Below are positions 4,948-5,518 of a stretch of DNA of 5,518 nucleotides, one piece after another. The stretch spans positions 1-5,518 of the forward strand of contig CAMQUX010000101.1 in NCBI GenBank assembly GCA_947037905.1. Reading direction: 5' to 3'. The stretch is from an uncultured Desulfovibrionaceae bacterium (GTDB lineage: Bacteria; Desulfobacterota; Desulfovibrionia; Desulfovibrionales; Desulfovibrionaceae). The position numbers were made by a program, and so were the translations under genes. The notes beneath the pieces are model-generated. The model saw nothing but the letters and a program-made list of their open reading frames with translations. It ran no database searches and had not been told where the DNA came from. How positions within the stretch are numbered: position 1 is the stretch's first letter; each line of letters starts with the position of its first letter.

Positions 4948-5518
4948 ATGATGAGTCTAAGAAATTTTTATACAATATTATTTTTATTAAGTTTATTTTC
5001 AGTATCCTTTTCAATGCAAACAGCTTCTGCCTCTGTTGCCACAGAGCAAGCGAGTTTTACAGAATTAGAAAAAAAAGCCCAAGCGGGTGATGCAAAGGCA
5101 CAATTCCAAATCGGGCTTATGTATGCTGTGGGGAAAGGAGTCGAGCAGGGTTATGTTGAAGCCGCGAAGTGGTTCAAACTATCTGCGGAGCAGGGAAATA
5201 TGGAAGCACAAGCCCATTTTGGGTTCATGCATACTAATGGGCAAGGAGTGCCGCAGGATTATGTAGAAGCATTGAAATGGTATAAAAAAGCAGCCGAGCA
5301 AGGTGATGCATTTGCACAACGGCAAATTGCGAACATGCATACTAAGGGTCTCGGAGTGCCACAGGATAATAAAGATGCGAAAGTGAAAGGGTATAAAAAA
5401 GCAGCGGAGCAGGGAGATGTGACGGCACAAGCTAGTCTTGGGCTCATGTATGCCATTGCACTAGATGTAGAACAGAATTATGTTGAATCCGCGAAGTGGT
5501 ACAGACTAGCAGCGGAGC
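4948..5518 (+). CDS. Exported Sel1-like repeat protein, 3' end missing (gene 5)
   Basis: 190 codons are visible and the frame is still open at the window end. The Sec signal peptide covers residues 1-28: Arg5, core LFLLSLF at 11-17, QTASA cleavage site. A cap (FTELEKKAQA) very close to that of gene 4 leads into SLR units starting at 47, 83, 119 and 156. The third unit is abnormal: 37 residues, with DAKVKGY replacing the usual DAAKWY, so the conserved Trp is lost and one residue gained. Units 2 and 3 have MHT in place of MYY. The fourth unit (GLMYAIALDVEQ) lacks the usual glycine-rich turn. An A8 run (5069-5076) lies in the cap. Its codons look slightly richer in G and C (GCG, GAG, CAG) than those of the other genes. 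The C-terminal tail is presumably beyond the window. Confidence 0.93.
   Translation, partial: MMSLRNFYTILFLLSLFSVSFSMQTASASVATEQASFTELEKKAQAGDAKAQFQIGLMYAVGKGVEQGYVEAAKWFKLSAEQGNMEAQAHFGFMHTNGQGVPQDYVEALKWYKKAAEQGDAFAQRQIANMHTKGLGVPQDNKDAKVKGYKKAAEQGDVTAQASLGLMYAIALDVEQNYVESAKWYRLAAE

Overview
This is an AT-rich bacterial window made almost entirely of one gene family: five head-to-tail, plus-strand genes for Sel1-like-repeat (SLR) proteins. SLRs are 36-residue helix-turn-helix solenoid units related to TPRs. The first gene lacks its 5' end and the fifth lacks its 3' end because the window cuts them. The three complete N-termini, plus that of gene 5, carry the same Sec signal peptide with an Ala-x-Ala type cleavage site, so the products are probably exported to the periplasm, the surface or the medium. 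No gene of another family, RNA gene, insertion sequence or CRISPR array is visible. The organism cannot be named. Low G+C, signal peptidase I signals and an expanded SLR family fit a Gram-negative, possibly host- or protist-associated bacterium, but that is inference.

Layout: gene 1 (1-1158, 5' partial, 9 SLR units plus part of another, and a C-terminal tail); a 346-bp AT-rich gap; gene 2 (1505-2515, 7 SLR units, no tail); a 369-bp gap that is not empty; gene 3 (2885-3919, 7 units plus tail); a 102-bp gap; gene 4 (4022-4825, 5 units plus tail); a 122-bp gap; gene 5 (4948 to window end, 4 units visible). Repeat number differs from gene to gene, while the signal peptide and the C-terminal tail (a SLAC-type motif, then SNN, then a charged two-helix-like segment ending near LSxEL) are shared. 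This fits gene duplication followed by gain and loss of 108-bp units.

The most informative region is 2505-2790. Gene 2 stops inside a 15/16-bp tandem repeat (four copies of AAGTAAGCAAT with a short spacer). Beyond it lies a recognisable but decayed copy of the missing last SLR unit and C-terminal tail, with internal stops and at least one frame change. Gene 2 therefore looks like a family member that lost its C-terminal end, not a natural short form. An 8-bp tandem repeat follows the decayed tail.

Genes 3, 4 and 5 share an upstream DNA block (GAACT-N6-ATATAT at its core) about 45-70 bp before the start codon. This suggests that each duplicated copy carried its own promoter or leader. No convincing intrinsic terminator was found, so co-transcription of genes 3-5 also remains possible. 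The direct function of these proteins cannot be read from the sequence. Known SLR proteins serve as protein-protein interaction scaffolds, and some secreted ones act in host interaction.
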